DNA from: Pseudomonadota bacterium
GTDB taxonomy: Bacteria > Pseudomonadota > Alphaproteobacteria > Acetobacterales > Acetobacteraceae
DNA length: 64,000 nucleotides
Direction of reading: 5' to 3'
Assembly: GCA_019351895.1 (NCBI GenBank)
Contig: JABBOH010000005.1
Coordinates: 56,878 to 120,877, forward strand
This document shows positions 26,039 through 35,954 of this stretch, piece after piece. Each line of letters opens with the position of its first letter. The stretch's first letter is position 1. The notes under the pieces were generated by a model, which did not search any database, was not told where the DNA came from, and saw nothing but the letters and a program-made list of their open reading frames with translations. Made by a program: the position numbers and the translations under genes.

Positions 26039-27715
26039 TCAGGCCGAAGCGTCACTATCGGCGGGCCTCAGCCGGCTGGCCAGCAGGTCGCCCTTGCTCT
26101 CCAGAACCGGATAGGCCGCCGCCGAGACGAGGTGCGCGTTGACGCGCTTGAGGTCGCGCAGAGCGTCGAGATGCAGCGAACTGGTCTCGGCCGTATCCAC
26201 CCGCCCGGCGCGGAGCCGCGCGAAGTGGGAGGCAGTGGCCGCCGTCTCCAGGGCGCGGAAGGCCTCCTTCTCGGCGGCGAGCATGCGCGCGGCGCGCTCG
26301 TCCGAGGTCATGAACAGGGACGCCGCCGTCCGGGCGTTGGCGATCAGCCGGTCGATGATCTCCAGCAACTCGGCCTCGCCCTGACGGGAGAAGGCCAGAC
26401 CCCGGCGGAGCTTCTTCGCGGCGAGGCTGAGCAGGCTTTTGTCCACGATGTCGCCGGCCTGCTCCATATGCGTCGCGAATGACAGGATCTCGGCCACACG
26501 CACATGATCGGCTTCGGTCAGGCCGTCGGGGTCGAGCGCGGTCAGGTAGGCCTTGATGGCCGAATTCAGCCTGTCCATCACGTCGTCGAGCCGCTTGGTC
26601 TCGCCGATCTGCCGCCGGTCGCCGCGCGAGAAGGCGTCCCGCAGCCCCAGCAGCATGGTTTCCAGCACATCCGCGAGGCGCAACGCCTCCCGCGCGGCGG
26701 CGCCGATCGCGATGACCGGAACCTCGCTCGCGAAGGCCGACAGGTAGATCGGCTGTCCGGGGTCGGCGGGGTCGACCCGCGCCGGCAGCAGGCGGCGCAA
26801 CAGGGCCGCGTAGGGCTTCAGCAGCGGGAAGAACAGGCAGGCGAGGAACAGGTTGAAGGCGGTGTGGAAGTCCGCGACCGCGCGGGAGGTGTCCGGTTCG
26901 ATGGCGACAAGCCAAGCGCCCGCATAGGGCAGGACGATCAGCCCGATGAGCACGCCAACCGCGCGGTTGAGCAGATTGCCGAGCGGCAGGCGGCGCCCGG
27001 CGGGGTCGCCGCCGGTGGCGCCCTCCAGCACCGGATTGATGGCGGTGCCGAGGTTGGCGCCGAGCACGAGCGCGAAGGCGGCGTCGGGCGGCACCACGGT
27101 GTTGCCGCCGAAGGACATGATGAGGAGGACGACGGCGACGCTGGAATGGGCGGCCCAGGTCAGCCCCGCCGCGAGTATCACGTCGACGAGCGGCTGGTTG
27201 GCGACGGCGCCGAGGAACATCTTGATGCTGGGCACATCCTCGTAAGGCGTGACGATCCCGACGAACTGGCCGAGCGCCATGAGCACGAGGCCGAGGCCGA
27301 TGAGAACGCGGCCGAAGTCCCGTGTGCCGGCAGTCGCGCGGCGGAACATCAGGACACCGACCAGGATCAGCACCGGCGCGAAGTCGGTCACGTTGAAGGA
27401 CAGCAGCTGGACGATGAGCGTGGTGCCGACATTGGCGCCGAGCATGACGGCGAGGGCCGGCACCAGCTCGACGAGCCCCCCCGCGGCGAAGCCCGTGACC
27501 ATGAGGCCCGTCGCGGTGCTGCTCTGCAGGATGGCGGTCACGCCGATGCCGGCCAGGAAGGCCTGCAGCCGGTTGCGTAGCGCACTGCCGAGGAAGCTGC
27601 GGAGCCGGGCGCCGAAGGCGCGCTGCACGCCGGTCTGGACCATGTGGACGCCCCAGAGCAGCAACGCCACGTAGCCGGCCAGCTGCAGCAGGGTCATCGA
27701 CAGGGTCACGCGCAT
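26039..27715 (-). CDS. Na/Pi cotransporter family protein with PhoU-like C-terminal domain
   Basis: A 558-residue protein. Residues 1-310 are membrane segments in two inverted halves carrying the NptA signatures ILQSSTATGLMVTGFAAGG and AHSSVAVVLLIMSFGGN, each with the QSS/SS sodium-phosphate motif. Residues of about 340-550 are charged helices resembling PhoU. The ATG at 27715 has GAAGGAG immediately before it. It is probably a sodium-driven phosphate carrier or exporter of the YjbB type; direction of transport is unknown. It stands alone and converges with the DsbA-like gene. Confidence 0.9.
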   Translation of the reverse strand: MRVTLSMTLLQLAGYVALLLWGVHMVQTGVQRAFGARLRSFLGSALRNRLQAFLAGIGVTAILQSSTATGLMVTGFAAGGLVELVPALAVMLGANVGTTLIVQLLSFNVTDFAPVLILVGVLMFRRATAGTRDFGRVLIGLGLVLMALGQFVGIVTPYEDVPSIKMFLGAVANQPLVDVILAAGLTWAAHSSVAVVLLIMSFGGNTVVPPDAAFALVLGANLGTAINPVLEGATGGDPAGRRLPLGNLLNRAVGVLIGLIVLPYAGAWLVAIEPDTSRAVADFHTAFNLFLACLFFPLLKPYAALLRRLLPARVDPADPGQPIYLSAFASEVPVIAIGAAAREALRLADVLETMLLGLRDAFSRGDRRQIGETKRLDDVMDRLNSAIKAYLTALDPDGLTEADHVRVAEILSFATHMEQAGDIVDKSLLSLAAKKLRRGLAFSRQGEAELLEIIDRLIANARTAASLFMTSDERAARMLAAEKEAFRALETAATASHFARLRAGRVDTAETSSLHLDALRDLKRVNAHLVSAAAYPVLESKGDLLASRLRPADSDASA

Positions 27716-27791
27716 GCTCCTTCACGGACCGGGGCGCGAACCGGGACGCGGCGGGGGCGCCGCACGCGCCCCGGCACGGTTGCCTCGGCGA

Positions 27792-28004
27792 TCAGGTGGA
27801 TTTCGATTTGAGGGGCTTGTGGGCGCGGTCCAGCAGGCGCGAGATGAACCCGGCGGGCTTCGCCGGCGCTGGCGGAACCTTCGCCGTGGTGACCTGCTGC
27901 CTTTCGCGCTCCTTGGATTTGAGCCACTTCTCCAGGCTCATTCCGGCCTTGTCAGCACGTTTCTGCTCGTAGGCGCGCTGCGAGTCGCTCATCTTCCGGT
28001 CCAT
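27792..28004 (-). CDS. Small basic hypothetical protein
   Basis: A 70-residue protein from the ATG at 28004, chosen because AGGAGG lies 7 bases upstream. It is strongly charged (MDRKMSDSQRAYEQKRADKA, then SLEKWLKSKERERQQ), probably helical, with a Pro/Ala spacer and a basic C-terminus. There is no membrane segment or cysteine. I do not recognise the family. It lies 76 bases upstream of the Na/Pi cotransporter gene on the same strand and is divergent from the DUF1491 gene. Confidence 0.55.
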   Translation of the reverse strand: MDRKMSDSQRAYEQKRADKAGMSLEKWLKSKERERQQVTTAKVPPAPAKPAGFISRLLDRAHKPLKSKST

Positions 28005-28087
28005 GCGGGGCCTCCTCGTGACGGCGCTCATCTGGCATTCACCGGGTCGCGAGTCGAGAGACCGGCCGAAGGAAAGAGGGACTAAAC

Positions 28088-28423
28088 ATGGAACCGCGCG
28101 TCAAGGCGCAACTCTGGGTGCAGATGGCCCTGCGTCTTGGGGACAAGGATGGCCGGCCGGGCATGGTGCTGCGCCGCGGAGACGCGGATGCCGGCGGGGT
28201 GCTGGTGGTTCTGCGTGACCGGGATGCCGGGGTCTGCGTGCTCTCCCAAACGCGCAGCGAAGGCGGGGAGCTCGCCTGGCTGCGGGCGACGGGCGCGGCG
28301 CCGGTCGATCAGGAGAAGGCCGACGCCTACGTGGCCCGGCAGGTGAAGTTCGACCCCGACCTCTGGGTGATCGAATTCGACACGCCGGACATGCTGCCGC
28401 CCTTCGAGGGGAAAATCCTCTAG
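28088..28423 (+). CDS. DUF1491 family protein
   Basis: A 111-residue protein of a family found mainly in alphaproteobacteria. Conserved runs are EPRVKAQLWVQMALRLG near the start, a central VVLRDRDAGVCVLSQTR, and a C-terminal FDPDLWVIEFDTPD. No catalytic motif or membrane segment is visible and no function is established. It converges on hemF with a two-base gap between the stops. Confidence 0.8.
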   Translation: MEPRVKAQLWVQMALRLGDKDGRPGMVLRRGDADAGGVLVVLRDRDAGVCVLSQTRSEGGELAWLRATGAAPVDQEKADAYVARQVKFDPDLWVIEFDTPDMLPPFEGKIL

Positions 28424-28425
28424 CG

Positions 28426-29349
28426 TCAGGGCCAGCGGGCTTCGGGCGGCAGGCTCATCAGAATCGCCTCGATGTTCCCGCCGGTCTTGAGACCGAAAAG
28501 CGTGCCCCGGTCGTGCAGCAGGTTGAACTCGACGTAGCGGCCGCGGCGGACGAGCTGATGGTCGCGCTCGTCCGGTGTCCAGGCGGTCACCATGCGCCGC
28601 CGGACGATGGCGGGATAGGCTTCCAGGAAGGCGAGCCCGACATCGCGGGTGAAGGCGAAGTCGTCCTCCGCGTCGCCGGTGCTGTGTTGGTCGTAGAAGA
28701 TGCCGCCCAAACCGCGCGGCTCGCCGCGATGCGGCAGGTAGAAGTAATCGTCGCACCACTTCTTGAAGCGGGCGTAGAAGTCCGCCCCGTGGGCATCGCA
28801 GGCGCGCTGGAGCGCCGCATGGAAGACCGCCGCATCCTCCAGCGCCTCGGGCGCATCCTGGCGCATCGGCGTGATATCTGCGCCACCCGCGAACCAGCCG
28901 TGCCGCGTGATCAGCATGCGCGTGTTCATGTGAACGGCGGGCACCAGCGGGCTCTGCATATGGGCGACGAGGCTGATGCCGGAGGCCCAGAAGCGCGGAT
29001 CCTCGGCCGCGCCCGGAACCATCGTGCGGAACTCGGGGCTGAACTCGCCCCAGACGGTTGAGACGTTGACGCCGACCTTCTCGAAGACGCGGCCATGCAT
29101 GACGCTCATCACGCCGCCGCCGCCCTCGGCGCCTTCGGGCGTCGGGCGCGTCCAGCTGCGCCGCTCGAACCGGCCGGCGGGCCGGTCGGCGAGCGGCCCC
29201 GTCTGTTCGGCCTCGATCGCCTCGAAGCTGTCGCAGATGCGGTCGCGCAAGGTCTCGAACCAGGCCTGCGCCCGGGGACGGAGCGCCGCATGCGCGGTCT
29301 CGGTCGTGGAGACGGCGGCGTCGCGTCCTCGGTCGGAGCTCATGGACAT
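28426..29349 (-). CDS. hemF: Oxygen-dependent coproporphyrinogen III oxidase
   Basis: Decarboxylates coproporphyrinogen III to protoporphyrinogen IX in haem synthesis, using oxygen. The 307-residue protein has [40 protein letters not shown], and the highly conserved C-terminus [20 protein letters not shown]. The start at 29349 has AAGGA 9-10 bases upstream; an extension to 29586 is possible in frame but reads as unrelated leader. The haem o synthase gene ctaB is 16 kb away in this window. Confidence 0.96.
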   Translation of the reverse strand: MSMSSDRGRDAAVSTTETAHAALRPRAQAWFETLRDRICDSFEAIEAEQTGPLADRPAGRFERRSWTRPTPEGAEGGGGVMSVMHGRVFEKVGVNVSTVWGEFSPEFRTMVPGAAEDPRFWASGISLVAHMQSPLVPAVHMNTRMLITRHGWFAGGADITPMRQDAPEALEDAAVFHAALQRACDAHGADFYARFKKWCDDYFYLPHRGEPRGLGGIFYDQHSTGDAEDDFAFTRDVGLAFLEAYPAIVRRRMVTAWTPDERDHQLVRRGRYVEFNLLHDRGTLFGLKTGGNIEAILMSLPPEARWP

Positions 29350-29536
29350 GGCGACGTTATCCTTTCGCGGGTGGCGGTCAGCCGGTTGGCAGCGCGGCCT
29401 CCGCTTGTTGCCAGGGATCGGCACAGCCTGCCAGCCCGTGCCCGCGCCCTTCCTTGACGGCAGCAAGCCGGCCGTGGCTCTGATGGGCGTCAGGGTGTGA
29501 CGCTGCCGCGGCAGCGGATCAGGGGAGTTCCGCCGC

Positions 29537-30436
29537 ATGGCTGAAGCTGCATCGGATATCACGGTCGAGCCTCTGCTCGGCATCATCGGCGGCTCCGGCC
29601 TCTACGACATCCAGGGGCTGGAGGAGAAGGAGTGGCGGCGGGTGGAGACGCCCTGGGGCCCGCCTTCCGACGAGTTGCTGTTCGGAAGGCTGCACGGGCT
29701 GCGCTGCGTCTTCCTGCCGCGTCATGGCCGTGGCCATGTCGTCTCGCCGACGGACCTCAACTACCGCGCCAATATCGACGCGATGAAACGCGTCGGCGCG
29801 ACCGACGTGATCTCGCTCTCCGCCGTGGGCAGCCTGAAGGAGGAGTTACCCCCGGGCCATTTCGTGATCGTCGACCAGTTCATCGACCGCACCTTCGCCC
29901 GCGAGAAAAGCTTCTTCGGGCAGGGCTGCGTCGCCCATGTCTCGGTGGCGAACCCGGTCTGCAGCCGGCTCGGTGACGCGCTCGAGGGAGCGGCCCGGGG
30001 CCTCGGCCTGCCGGTGACGCGCGGCGGCACCTACCTCACGATGGAGGGGCCGCAGTTCTCGACCTACGCCGAGAGCGTGCTGTACCGCTCCTGGGGCTGC
30101 AGCGTGATCGGCATGACCAACATGCCGGAGGCGAAGCTCGCCCGCGAGGCGGAGCTTTGCTACGCGACGGTCGCGATGGTCACCGACTACGATTGCTGGC
30201 GCGAGGGCCACGACGCGGTGACGGTGGATCAGGTCGTGAAGACCCTGTTCGCCAACGCGGACCATGCGCGGGCCCTGGTGCGCGCGGTGCTGCCCGCGGT
30301 GGGGCAGCCACGCGGCCTCTGCTCCTCGGGCTGCGACCGGGCGCTCACGCACAGTCTCATCACGGCCCCGTCGCATCGCGACCCGGCGATCCTCGCCAAG
30401 CTCGACGCTGTCGCCGGCCGGGTGCTCCACGGTTAG
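29537..30436 (+). CDS. mtnP: S-methyl-5'-thioadenosine phosphorylase
   Basis: Phosphorolysis of methylthioadenosine to adenine and methylthioribose 1-phosphate. The 299-residue protein starts [18 protein letters not shown], with PRHGRGH for phosphate, [40 protein letters not shown] and the base-binding [20 protein letters not shown] followed by TDYDCW. AGGGGAG lies about 8 bases before the ATG. It is followed 26 bases later by a PEP-mutase/isocitrate-lyase family gene, so the two are probably cotranscribed. Confidence 0.95.
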   Translation: MAEAASDITVEPLLGIIGGSGLYDIQGLEEKEWRRVETPWGPPSDELLFGRLHGLRCVFLPRHGRGHVVSPTDLNYRANIDAMKRVGATDVISLSAVGSLKEELPPGHFVIVDQFIDRTFAREKSFFGQGCVAHVSVANPVCSRLGDALEGAARGLGLPVTRGGTYLTMEGPQFSTYAESVLYRSWGCSVIGMTNMPEAKLAREAELCYATVAMVTDYDCWREGHDAVTVDQVVKTLFANADHARALVRAVLPAVGQPRGLCSSGCDRALTHSLITAPSHRDPAILAKLDAVAGRVLHG

Positions 30437-30461
30437 AGACCGATCGGATCAGGAGCCAATC

Positions 30462-31331
30462 ATGGCGAAGCGCAGTCTCCGCGCGGCGATCGAGGCCGGC
30501 GAGTTCATCATGGCGCCCGGCATCCACGATATGATCGCGGCGGTCGTCAGCAACGAGATCGGCTTCGATTTCGTCTATGGCACGGGCTACTGGCTGACCG
30601 CCTCCGCCCTCGGTCTGCCGGATGCCGGCATGGCCAGCTACACGCAGATGCTGGACCGGATGGCGACCCTCACCCGCACGGTGAATGCGAGCGTCATCGC
30701 CGACGCCGACACCGGCTATGGCGGGCTGCTCAACGTCCACCACACGGTGCGCGGCTACGAGGCGGCGGGCGTCGCGGCGATCCAGATCGAGGATCAGGAG
30801 TTTCCCAAGAAGTGCGGCCACACCCCGTTCCGGCGGGTCGTGCCGATGATCGACATGGTCGAGAAGATCAAGGTCGCCTGCGAGGCCCGGCTCGATCCGC
30901 GCGAGACGCTCATCATCGCCCGGACGGATGCGCGGCAGAGCGAGGGTTTCGAGGGCGCGCTCAAGCGCGGGATCGCTTACGGCGAGGCGGGAGCGGACAT
31001 CGTCTTTCTCGAGGCGCTGGAAAGCGAGGAGGAGATGCGGCTCGCCGGCCAGCGTGTCGCCAAGCCGCTGATGGCCAACATGGCCGACGGCGGCCGGACG
31101 CCGATCCGCTCGGGGGAGGCGCTTCAGGCGCTGGGCTATCGCCTCGCGATCTATCCCTCGATGACGGGGCTGGCGGCCGCGCGGGCGGTGCATACGGCGC
31201 TATCCGAGTTCAAGCGGCTCGGCACCAGCGACGCGCCCTCGATCCCGCTCTTCTCCTTTCAGGCCTTCAACAGCCTCATCGGCTTCGAGGCGGTCTGGGA
31301 CTTCGAGCGGCGTTGGAGCCGCAAGCCTTAG
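30462..31331 (+). CDS. Isocitrate lyase/PEP mutase superfamily enzyme
   Basis: A 289-residue TIM-barrel enzyme that makes or breaks C-C or C-P bonds of a 2-oxo acid. It has VIADADTGYGG (metal-binding Asp pair), IQIEDQEFPKKCGH with the KKCGH loop seen in methylisocitrate and isocitrate lyases, and IIARTDARQSEGF. The start at 30462 has AGGAG 7 bases upstream. Members act as methylisocitrate lyase, oxaloacetate decarboxylase or PEP mutase; there are no 2-methylcitrate genes nearby, so I leave the substrate open. Confidence 0.88.
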   Translation: MAKRSLRAAIEAGEFIMAPGIHDMIAAVVSNEIGFDFVYGTGYWLTASALGLPDAGMASYTQMLDRMATLTRTVNASVIADADTGYGGLLNVHHTVRGYEAAGVAAIQIEDQEFPKKCGHTPFRRVVPMIDMVEKIKVACEARLDPRETLIIARTDARQSEGFEGALKRGIAYGEAGADIVFLEALESEEEMRLAGQRVAKPLMANMADGGRTPIRSGEALQALGYRLAIYPSMTGLAAARAVHTALSEFKRLGTSDAPSIPLFSFQAFNSLIGFEAVWDFERRWSRKP

Positions 31332-31403
31332 ACTGGCGAAAAGCTGCGGCGGCGCGAGGCGGGAATACTCTACCCTGCGGCCGCAATGCGCTAAGCCTCG
31401 CAA

Positions 31404-33068
31404 ATGCATCTGACGACGACGATTCTCCTGCTGCTGCTGATCACGGCCGCGACCAACCTCATCGTCACGGTGGTCAGGGTTCCGCTCCCGTTGCTGCAGA
31501 TCGGGGTGGGGGCGCTCTGCGACCTGCTCGGCTTTCACGTCTCGTTCGATCCGTCGCTCTTCCTGCTGCTGTTCATCCCGCCGCTGCTTTTCGCCGACGC
31601 GTACCGCATCCCGAAACGGGAGCTGAGCGAGGTCGGCGTGCCGGTGATGGCGCTGGCCTTCGGGCTCGTGCTGTTCACCGTTTTCGGCGTCGGCTATTTC
31701 GTGCACCGCCTGCTGCCCTTCGTGCCCCTCGGCGCGGCCTTCGCCCTGGCGGCGGTGCTCTCCCCGACCGACGCCGTCGCCCTCGGCGGCATCATGCGCG
31801 GCCGCCGGATGCCGCGGCGTTTCCTGCACATCCTGCAGGGCGAGGCCCTGCTGAACGACGCCTCCGGCCTCGTCTCCTTCAACTTCGCCGTCACCGCCGT
31901 CGTTGCCGGCACGTTCTCCCTGTCCCACGCCGCCCTGACCTTCGTGATGGTCGCGATCGGCGGACTAGGCATCGGCGGGGCCTTCGGCTGGGCCTTCTTC
32001 CAACTCGACCGGCGGGTGCTCGCGCGCCGCCCCGACGAGACGTCCACCTACATCGTGCTCGTGCTGCTGCTGCCTTTCGCCGCCTACCTCGCCGCCGATG
32101 CGCTGGAAGCGTCGGGGATCCTGGCGGCCGTCGCGGCCGGGCTCACCCTCAACATCAAAGACCCCTTCGGCGGCAGCCACGGCAACACCCGGCGGCGCAC
32201 CATCGCCATCTGGAGCCTGCTCGAATTCGCCTTCAACGGTCTGATCTTCCTGCTGCTCGGCCTCCAGCTGCCGGCGATCCTGACCCAGGGCGTGCGCATC
32301 ACGATGCGCGCCGGCTACAGCCCCTGGGCGCTCCTGCTGCTCATGGTCACCGTTCTCGCGGCCCTCGTGCTGTTGCGCTTCATCTGGGTCGTGCTCGCCT
32401 CGCTCCTCCGCTCGGGGGTCACGCGTGTGCGCGGGCGGCCCCAGCCGTTTCCGGGCTTCATGGCGCTCACCGCCGCCTCGGTCGCCGGGGTGCGCGGCGC
32501 GGTCACGCTGGCCGGCATTCTCTCCCTGCCGCTGTTCATGCCCGACGGCCGAGGCTTCCCCAATCGCGATTTGCTCATCTCGGTGGCCGCCGGCGTCATC
32601 ATCCTGTCGCTGCTGCTCGCGGTCATCGCCCTTCCGCCGCTCGCCCGGAGATTGCCGACGCCCGAGATCGACCGCGTCGCGATCGAGATCGCAGCCGCCC
32701 GCCGCCGCATGGCCGAGGGCGCGATGCGCGAGATCGAAACCCGTGTGCCGATCGGGCTGAGCCGCCGCCAGGGCATCGCCCGCATCGCCTATGAGGAGGC
32801 GGCGAGCCGCGTGCTCGCCGACTACCGGCTGAAGCTCCAGGGGCGGGACAACGACAGCGAGAACCAGGTCCAGGCGCAGGAGGATCAGCGCGCGGAGGTG
32901 GCGCTCCGCCTGCGCGCTCTCCGGGCCGAGCGGGCGGAGATGCAGACGCTGCGGCAGCACCACGCCATCAACGACGAGGCGGTGCAGATTCTCATCGAGG
33001 AGCTCGACATCGAGGAGGAGGCGCTCAGCCATATGGCGCGCGCCTTGCCGCAGAAGTCGGCAGCCTGA
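31404..33068 (+). CDS. CPA1-family Na+/H+ antiporter
   Basis: A 554-residue protein with about 12 membrane segments and a charged 150-residue cytoplasmic tail rich in Glu/Arg. The ion-site signatures are FALAAVLSPTDAVALGGI and LQGEALLNDASGLVSFNFAV, typical of NhaP/YjcE-like CPA1 antiporters. The C-terminal region from about residue 430 is helical and may sense pH or sodium. It probably handles sodium or potassium export and pH homeostasis; exact ion preference is not readable. It is followed by a drug-exporter gene 166 bases on. Confidence 0.92.
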   Translation: MHLTTTILLLLLITAATNLIVTVVRVPLPLLQIGVGALCDLLGFHVSFDPSLFLLLFIPPLLFADAYRIPKRELSEVGVPVMALAFGLVLFTVFGVGYFVHRLLPFVPLGAAFALAAVLSPTDAVALGGIMRGRRMPRRFLHILQGEALLNDASGLVSFNFAVTAVVAGTFSLSHAALTFVMVAIGGLGIGGAFGWAFFQLDRRVLARRPDETSTYIVLVLLLPFAAYLAADALEASGILAAVAAGLTLNIKDPFGGSHGNTRRRTIAIWSLLEFAFNGLIFLLLGLQLPAILTQGVRITMRAGYSPWALLLLMVTVLAALVLLRFIWVVLASLLRSGVTRVRGRPQPFPGFMALTAASVAGVRGAVTLAGILSLPLFMPDGRGFPNRDLLISVAAGVIILSLLLAVIALPPLARRLPTPEIDRVAIEIAAARRRMAEGAMREIETRVPIGLSRRQGIARIAYEEAASRVLADYRLKLQGRDNDSENQVQAQEDQRAEVALRLRALRAERAEMQTLRQHHAINDEAVQILIEELDIEEEALSHMARALPQKSAA

Positions 33069-33234
33069 GGCCGGGGCAGCGCGTTCCGCCCGTGACCCGC
33101 TCCTCCGCCGAGCAAATGGTCGAGCCCCGAGCATGGCACGGGTCCCGACGCATTGAGAACCCTCAATCCTCCAACGCCAGGGAGGCGGCGCTTCAGGGCT
33201 GACCTCGGAGACATGCGGCCTTAGCCTCGGCCAC

Positions 33235-34782
33235 ATGGATGCGCATCAGGAGGCCGCGCGGGAGCTCCCGCCCAACTATAGCCATGCCCAGATTCTGCGC
33301 GTCATCAGCGGCATCGTGCTCTGCATGCTCCTGGCGGCTCTCGATCAGACCGTCGTCATCCCGGCGGTGCCGGCGATCGCGCGCGATCTGCACAGCTACC
33401 AGCACCTCGCCTGGATCGTCACCGCGTACCTCCTGACCTCGACGGCGGCGACGCCGATCTTCGGCAAGCTGTCGGACACGTACGGCCGCCGCGCGCTGAT
33501 GACGCCGGCCATCGCTATCTTCATCCTGGCCTCGGTCCTCTGCGCGATCGCGGGCTCGCTGCCGCAACTCATCCTGTTCCGCGGCCTGCAGGGCATCGGC
33601 GGCGGGGGCCTGTTCGCGATGGCCCAGTCGTCGATCGCGGATGTCGTCTCGCCGAGGGAGCGGGGCCGCTACCAGGGCTATCTCGCCGGCACCTGGGCGG
33701 TCGCCTCCATCGCCGGACCCGTCATCGGCGGCTATGTCACCCAGGATCTGAGCTGGCGCTGGGTCTTCTGGTTCAACCTGCCGCTCGGGCTGCTCGCCAT
33801 CTATCTCTGCGACCGCGCGCTGCGCCTCATCGTCGTCGTGCCGAGGCAGAGCCGGATCGACGGCATCGGCGCGCTGCTGATGACCGGCGGCATCAGCGCG
33901 CTGCTGCTGCTGCTGAGCTGGGGCGGCTCGACCTTCGCGTGGCTGTCATTTCCGGAGATCGGACTGGCCGCGCTCGGCTGCGCGCTTCTCGCCGGCTTGG
34001 CGGTGCAGGAACGACGAGCGCGAGATCCGCTGCTGCCGCCGAGGCTCTTCGTCAACGATATCTTCCTGCGCGGGGTGGCGGTCGCCTTCTTCGCGGCCTT
34101 CGGCCTGTTCGTCGCAACCTTCCTCCTGCCGCTCGATTTCCAGCTTCTGCACGGCTTCGGGGCGGAGGCCTCGGGCCTGCTGGTCATGCCCTTTCTGGTG
34201 TCGAGCACGATCGGCGCCTATTCCGCAGGCTCGCTCGCCCGCCGCTTCGGACGCGCGAAATTCATCATCCTCAGCGGTCTGACGGCCGCGTCCACCGGAT
34301 TTCTGCTGCTGATGACGACCGGGGCAGCAAGCTCGGCGCTGACGATCATGGCCGAGAGCGTGGTGCTCGGCACCGGCCTCGGCCTCTGCATGCCGACCTC
34401 AATCGTCGTGGTGCAGAATTCGGTCGAGCGGCGGGACATCGGCGCCGCGACGGGCGCCCTGCTGCTGCTGCGCTCCATGGGGGGCGCCTTCGGGAGCACG
34501 ATTGCAGGCTCGCTGCTCATCCTGCGCTTCCACCATGCGCTGCGCGCGGCGGGCATCCACGATATGGTCAATCTCGGATCGCTGAGCCAAGGTGCCTCGG
34601 CCTTCTCGGGGATGCCGCCGGGGGCGCGTCCCGTGGCGGTGGCGGGGTTGGTCGGGGGCTTCAGCCTCGCCTTCCTGGTCTGCGCGGCGGTGCTGGCGGT
34701 CGCGATCCTGGTCGCGCTCAGTCTCCGGGATCTGGCGCTCCGAACCACGCCTGCCGGCGACGCGCCCACGATCGGGCATTGA
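33235..34782 (+). CDS. DHA2-family MFS multidrug exporter (EmrB/QacA type)
   Basis: A 515-residue protein with 14 predicted membrane segments. Motif D1 is LLAALDQTVVIPAVPAIARDL, motif A is GKLSDTYGRR, and the antiporter motif C is in SIAGPVIGGYVTQDLSWRWV. These define the 14-TMS DHA2 exporters. There is no adjacent membrane-fusion (EmrA) gene, so it may export to the periplasm on its own. Substrate unknown. The alcohol dehydrogenase begins 26 bases after its stop. Confidence 0.93.
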   Translation: MDAHQEAARELPPNYSHAQILRVISGIVLCMLLAALDQTVVIPAVPAIARDLHSYQHLAWIVTAYLLTSTAATPIFGKLSDTYGRRALMTPAIAIFILASVLCAIAGSLPQLILFRGLQGIGGGGLFAMAQSSIADVVSPRERGRYQGYLAGTWAVASIAGPVIGGYVTQDLSWRWVFWFNLPLGLLAIYLCDRALRLIVVVPRQSRIDGIGALLMTGGISALLLLLSWGGSTFAWLSFPEIGLAALGCALLAGLAVQERRARDPLLPPRLFVNDIFLRGVAVAFFAAFGLFVATFLLPLDFQLLHGFGAEASGLLVMPFLVSSTIGAYSAGSLARRFGRAKFIILSGLTAASTGFLLLMTTGAASSALTIMAESVVLGTGLGLCMPTSIVVVQNSVERRDIGAATGALLLLRSMGGAFGSTIAGSLLILRFHHALRAAGIHDMVNLGSLSQGASAFSGMPPGARPVAVAGLVGGFSLAFLVCAAVLAVAILVALSLRDLALRTTPAGDAPTIGH

Positions 34783-34808
34783 GCGACGGTTTCTGAAGGA
34801 GACGAGCG

Positions 34809-35954
34809 ATGGACCTGATCACCTATCTGACGCGCATCCAGTTCGGCGCGGCCGCACTCGCTTGCCTGCCGGCGGAGCTGGCACTTCTCGGCGCGAGAAA
34901 GCCCCTGCTCATCACCGATCGCGGCATCGTCGCGGCCGGTCTCGCCGCGCGCGTGACGGCGCTGCTGCCGGGCGAGACGCCGATTTTCGACGAGACGCCG
35001 GGCAATCCGACCGAGGCCGCGACGCGCGACGCGGCGGCGCAATATCGGAAGGCTGGCTGCGACGGCATCATCGCCATCGGCGGCGGGTCCTCGATCGACC
35101 TCGCGAAAGCCACGGCGCTGATGGTCAGCCACCCCGAGCCGCTGGCGCAATACGCGGCGATCCTCGGCGGCGTCGCCCGCATCACCGGCGCCATGCCGCC
35201 GGTCGTGGCCATTCCGACGACGGCGGGCACGGGAAGCGAGGTCGGACGAGCGGCGCTCATCACGCTCGACGACGGACGCAAGCTCGGCTTCATCTCGCCG
35301 CACCTCATCCCCAACCTCGCCATCTGCGACCCGGAGCTGACGCTCGGCCTGCCGCCCGCACTGACGGCGGCCACGGGCATGGATGCGATCAGCCATTGCA
35401 TCGAGACCTTCCTGAGCCCGCGCTTCAATCCGCCGGCGGATGCGATCGCGCTCGACGGGCTGGCCCGCGCCGTCCGTTTTCTGCCGCAGGCCGTGGCGGA
35501 TGGCGCGGACCTCGGGGCGCGATCCGAGATGATGATGGCCGCTCTGCAGGGCGGGATGTGTTTCCAGAAGGGCCTCGGCGCGGTCCATGCCATGTCCCAC
35601 CCGCTCGGCGGGCTGGAGCAGCCGCGGCTGCATCACGGGACGCTCAACGCTGTCATCATGCCGGCGGTGCTGCGCTACAATGCGGGCCACGCGGCCGAGA
35701 AATACGACCGCCTGCGTGCGGCGCTCGGCCTGCCGCCGGGAGCGGATCTCGCGGCCTTCGTCGAGGATCTCAACAGCCGTCTGGGTCTGCCTGCGAGCCT
35801 CGCCGAGATGGGCGTGCCGGTCGCCTGCCTGCCGCGCATGATCGAGGGCGCGGTGCAGGACCATTCATCGGCGACCAATCCGCGGCCGATGACGGCGGCC
35901 GACTACGCGGCGCTGTTCGACGAAGCGATGACGGGCAGGCGTGGCCCTCAGTAG
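34809..35954 (+). CDS. Iron-containing alcohol dehydrogenase
   Basis: A 381-residue group III alcohol dehydrogenase. NAD binding is shown by AIGGGSSIDLAKATAL and PTTAGTGSEVGRAAL; the metal-ligand segments are TGMDAISHCIETFL (Asp, His), AVHAMSHPLGGL and HHGTLNAVIMPAVL. The family covers ethanol, butanol, lactaldehyde and 4-hydroxybutyrate dehydrogenases and maleylacetate reductases, and this copy cannot be placed further by eye. It has AAGGAGACG upstream. Its end overlaps the convergent cynS end by 7 bases. Confidence 0.92.
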   Translation: MDLITYLTRIQFGAAALACLPAELALLGARKPLLITDRGIVAAGLAARVTALLPGETPIFDETPGNPTEAATRDAAAQYRKAGCDGIIAIGGGSSIDLAKATALMVSHPEPLAQYAAILGGVARITGAMPPVVAIPTTAGTGSEVGRAALITLDDGRKLGFISPHLIPNLAICDPELTLGLPPALTAATGMDAISHCIETFLSPRFNPPADAIALDGLARAVRFLPQAVADGADLGARSEMMMAALQGGMCFQKGLGAVHAMSHPLGGLEQPRLHHGTLNAVIMPAVLRYNAGHAAEKYDRLRAALGLPPGADLAAFVEDLNSRLGLPASLAEMGVPVACLPRMIEGAVQDHSSATNPRPMTAADYAALFDEAMTGRRGPQ